Source: Silurus meridionalis (taxonomy: Eukaryota; Chordata; Actinopteri; Siluriformes; Siluridae). Taken from it: a DNA stretch of 64,000 nucleotides. Shown here piece after piece: positions 63,987-64,000 of this stretch (positions are counted from its first letter, which is position 1; the number at the start of each line of letters is the position of its first letter). Position numbers and translations under genes: made by a program. The DNA is taken from assembly GCF_014805685.1 (NCBI RefSeq), contig NC_060899.1, positions 11,198,454 to 11,262,453 on the forward strand. The letters are read 5' to 3'. The notes below the pieces were generated by a model. That model made no database searches. It had not been told where the DNA came from and saw only the letters and a list, made by a program, of their open reading frames with translations.

Positions 63987-64000
63987 TTATGTAGTGCTAG

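Overview
This window is nuclear DNA of a vertebrate, almost certainly a ray-finned fish. The evidence is a multi-exon zinc-finger gene with GT-AG introns, very abundant dinucleotide and tetranucleotide microsatellites, and fish-type transposons (Tc1/mariner and its short derivatives, RTE and L2-like LINEs, tRNA-derived SINEs, a DIRS-type element). The repeat mix looks otophysan, possibly catfish; that is an inference from general familiarity with these repeats, not a database result.

Only one host protein-coding gene can be supported: zfp64 on the minus strand, 9276 down to 4640. Six coding exons splice together without a frame break (52+156+144+63+252+1424 nt) into a 696-residue nuclear protein. 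It has ten C2H2 zinc fingers and the family's characteristic N-terminal and C-terminal segments. All five introns are phase 1. Intron 5 holds a perfect 73-bp inverted repeat with a 9-nt loop. The donor of exon 2 abuts a long (GT)n(GA)n tract.

Downstream of zfp64 (1-4639) lie SINE and Tc1 remnants, a dispersed-repeat copy, and a 5'-truncated RTE-type LINE. Upstream (9277-64000) no coding gene is recognisable for about 55 kb. In other vertebrates zfp64 neighbours sall4 and tshz2 across a large gene desert, so this stretch is plausibly the zfp64-tshz2 interval. Several repeat-free, CpG-containing, homeobox-motif-bearing blocks (around 21.4, 24.3, 35.2, 36.4, 40.9, 46.7, 50.8, 53.7 and 58.3 kb) are candidate conserved non-coding enhancers. 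This is composition-based inference only.

The rest of the desert is a mosaic of mobile DNA: an internally rearranged RTE LINE (27985-31023), an L2-like LINE fragment carrying two expanded (CA)n tracts (37960-38890), a hAT-like non-autonomous element (41353-42032), a nearly complete Tc1 transposon with IR/DR-type ends and a broken DD34E transposase (44010-45609), at least seven short Tc1 derivatives, and a decayed DIRS-like tyrosine-recombinase retrotransposon with 81-bp inverted termini (about 59670-63455). The DIRS-like element contains a second perfect palindrome (46-bp arms). I found no bacterial-type system, CRISPR array, rRNA or genuine tRNA gene. I do not claim a new biological system; the strongest oddities are the two perfect palindromes and the candidate regulatory blocks.
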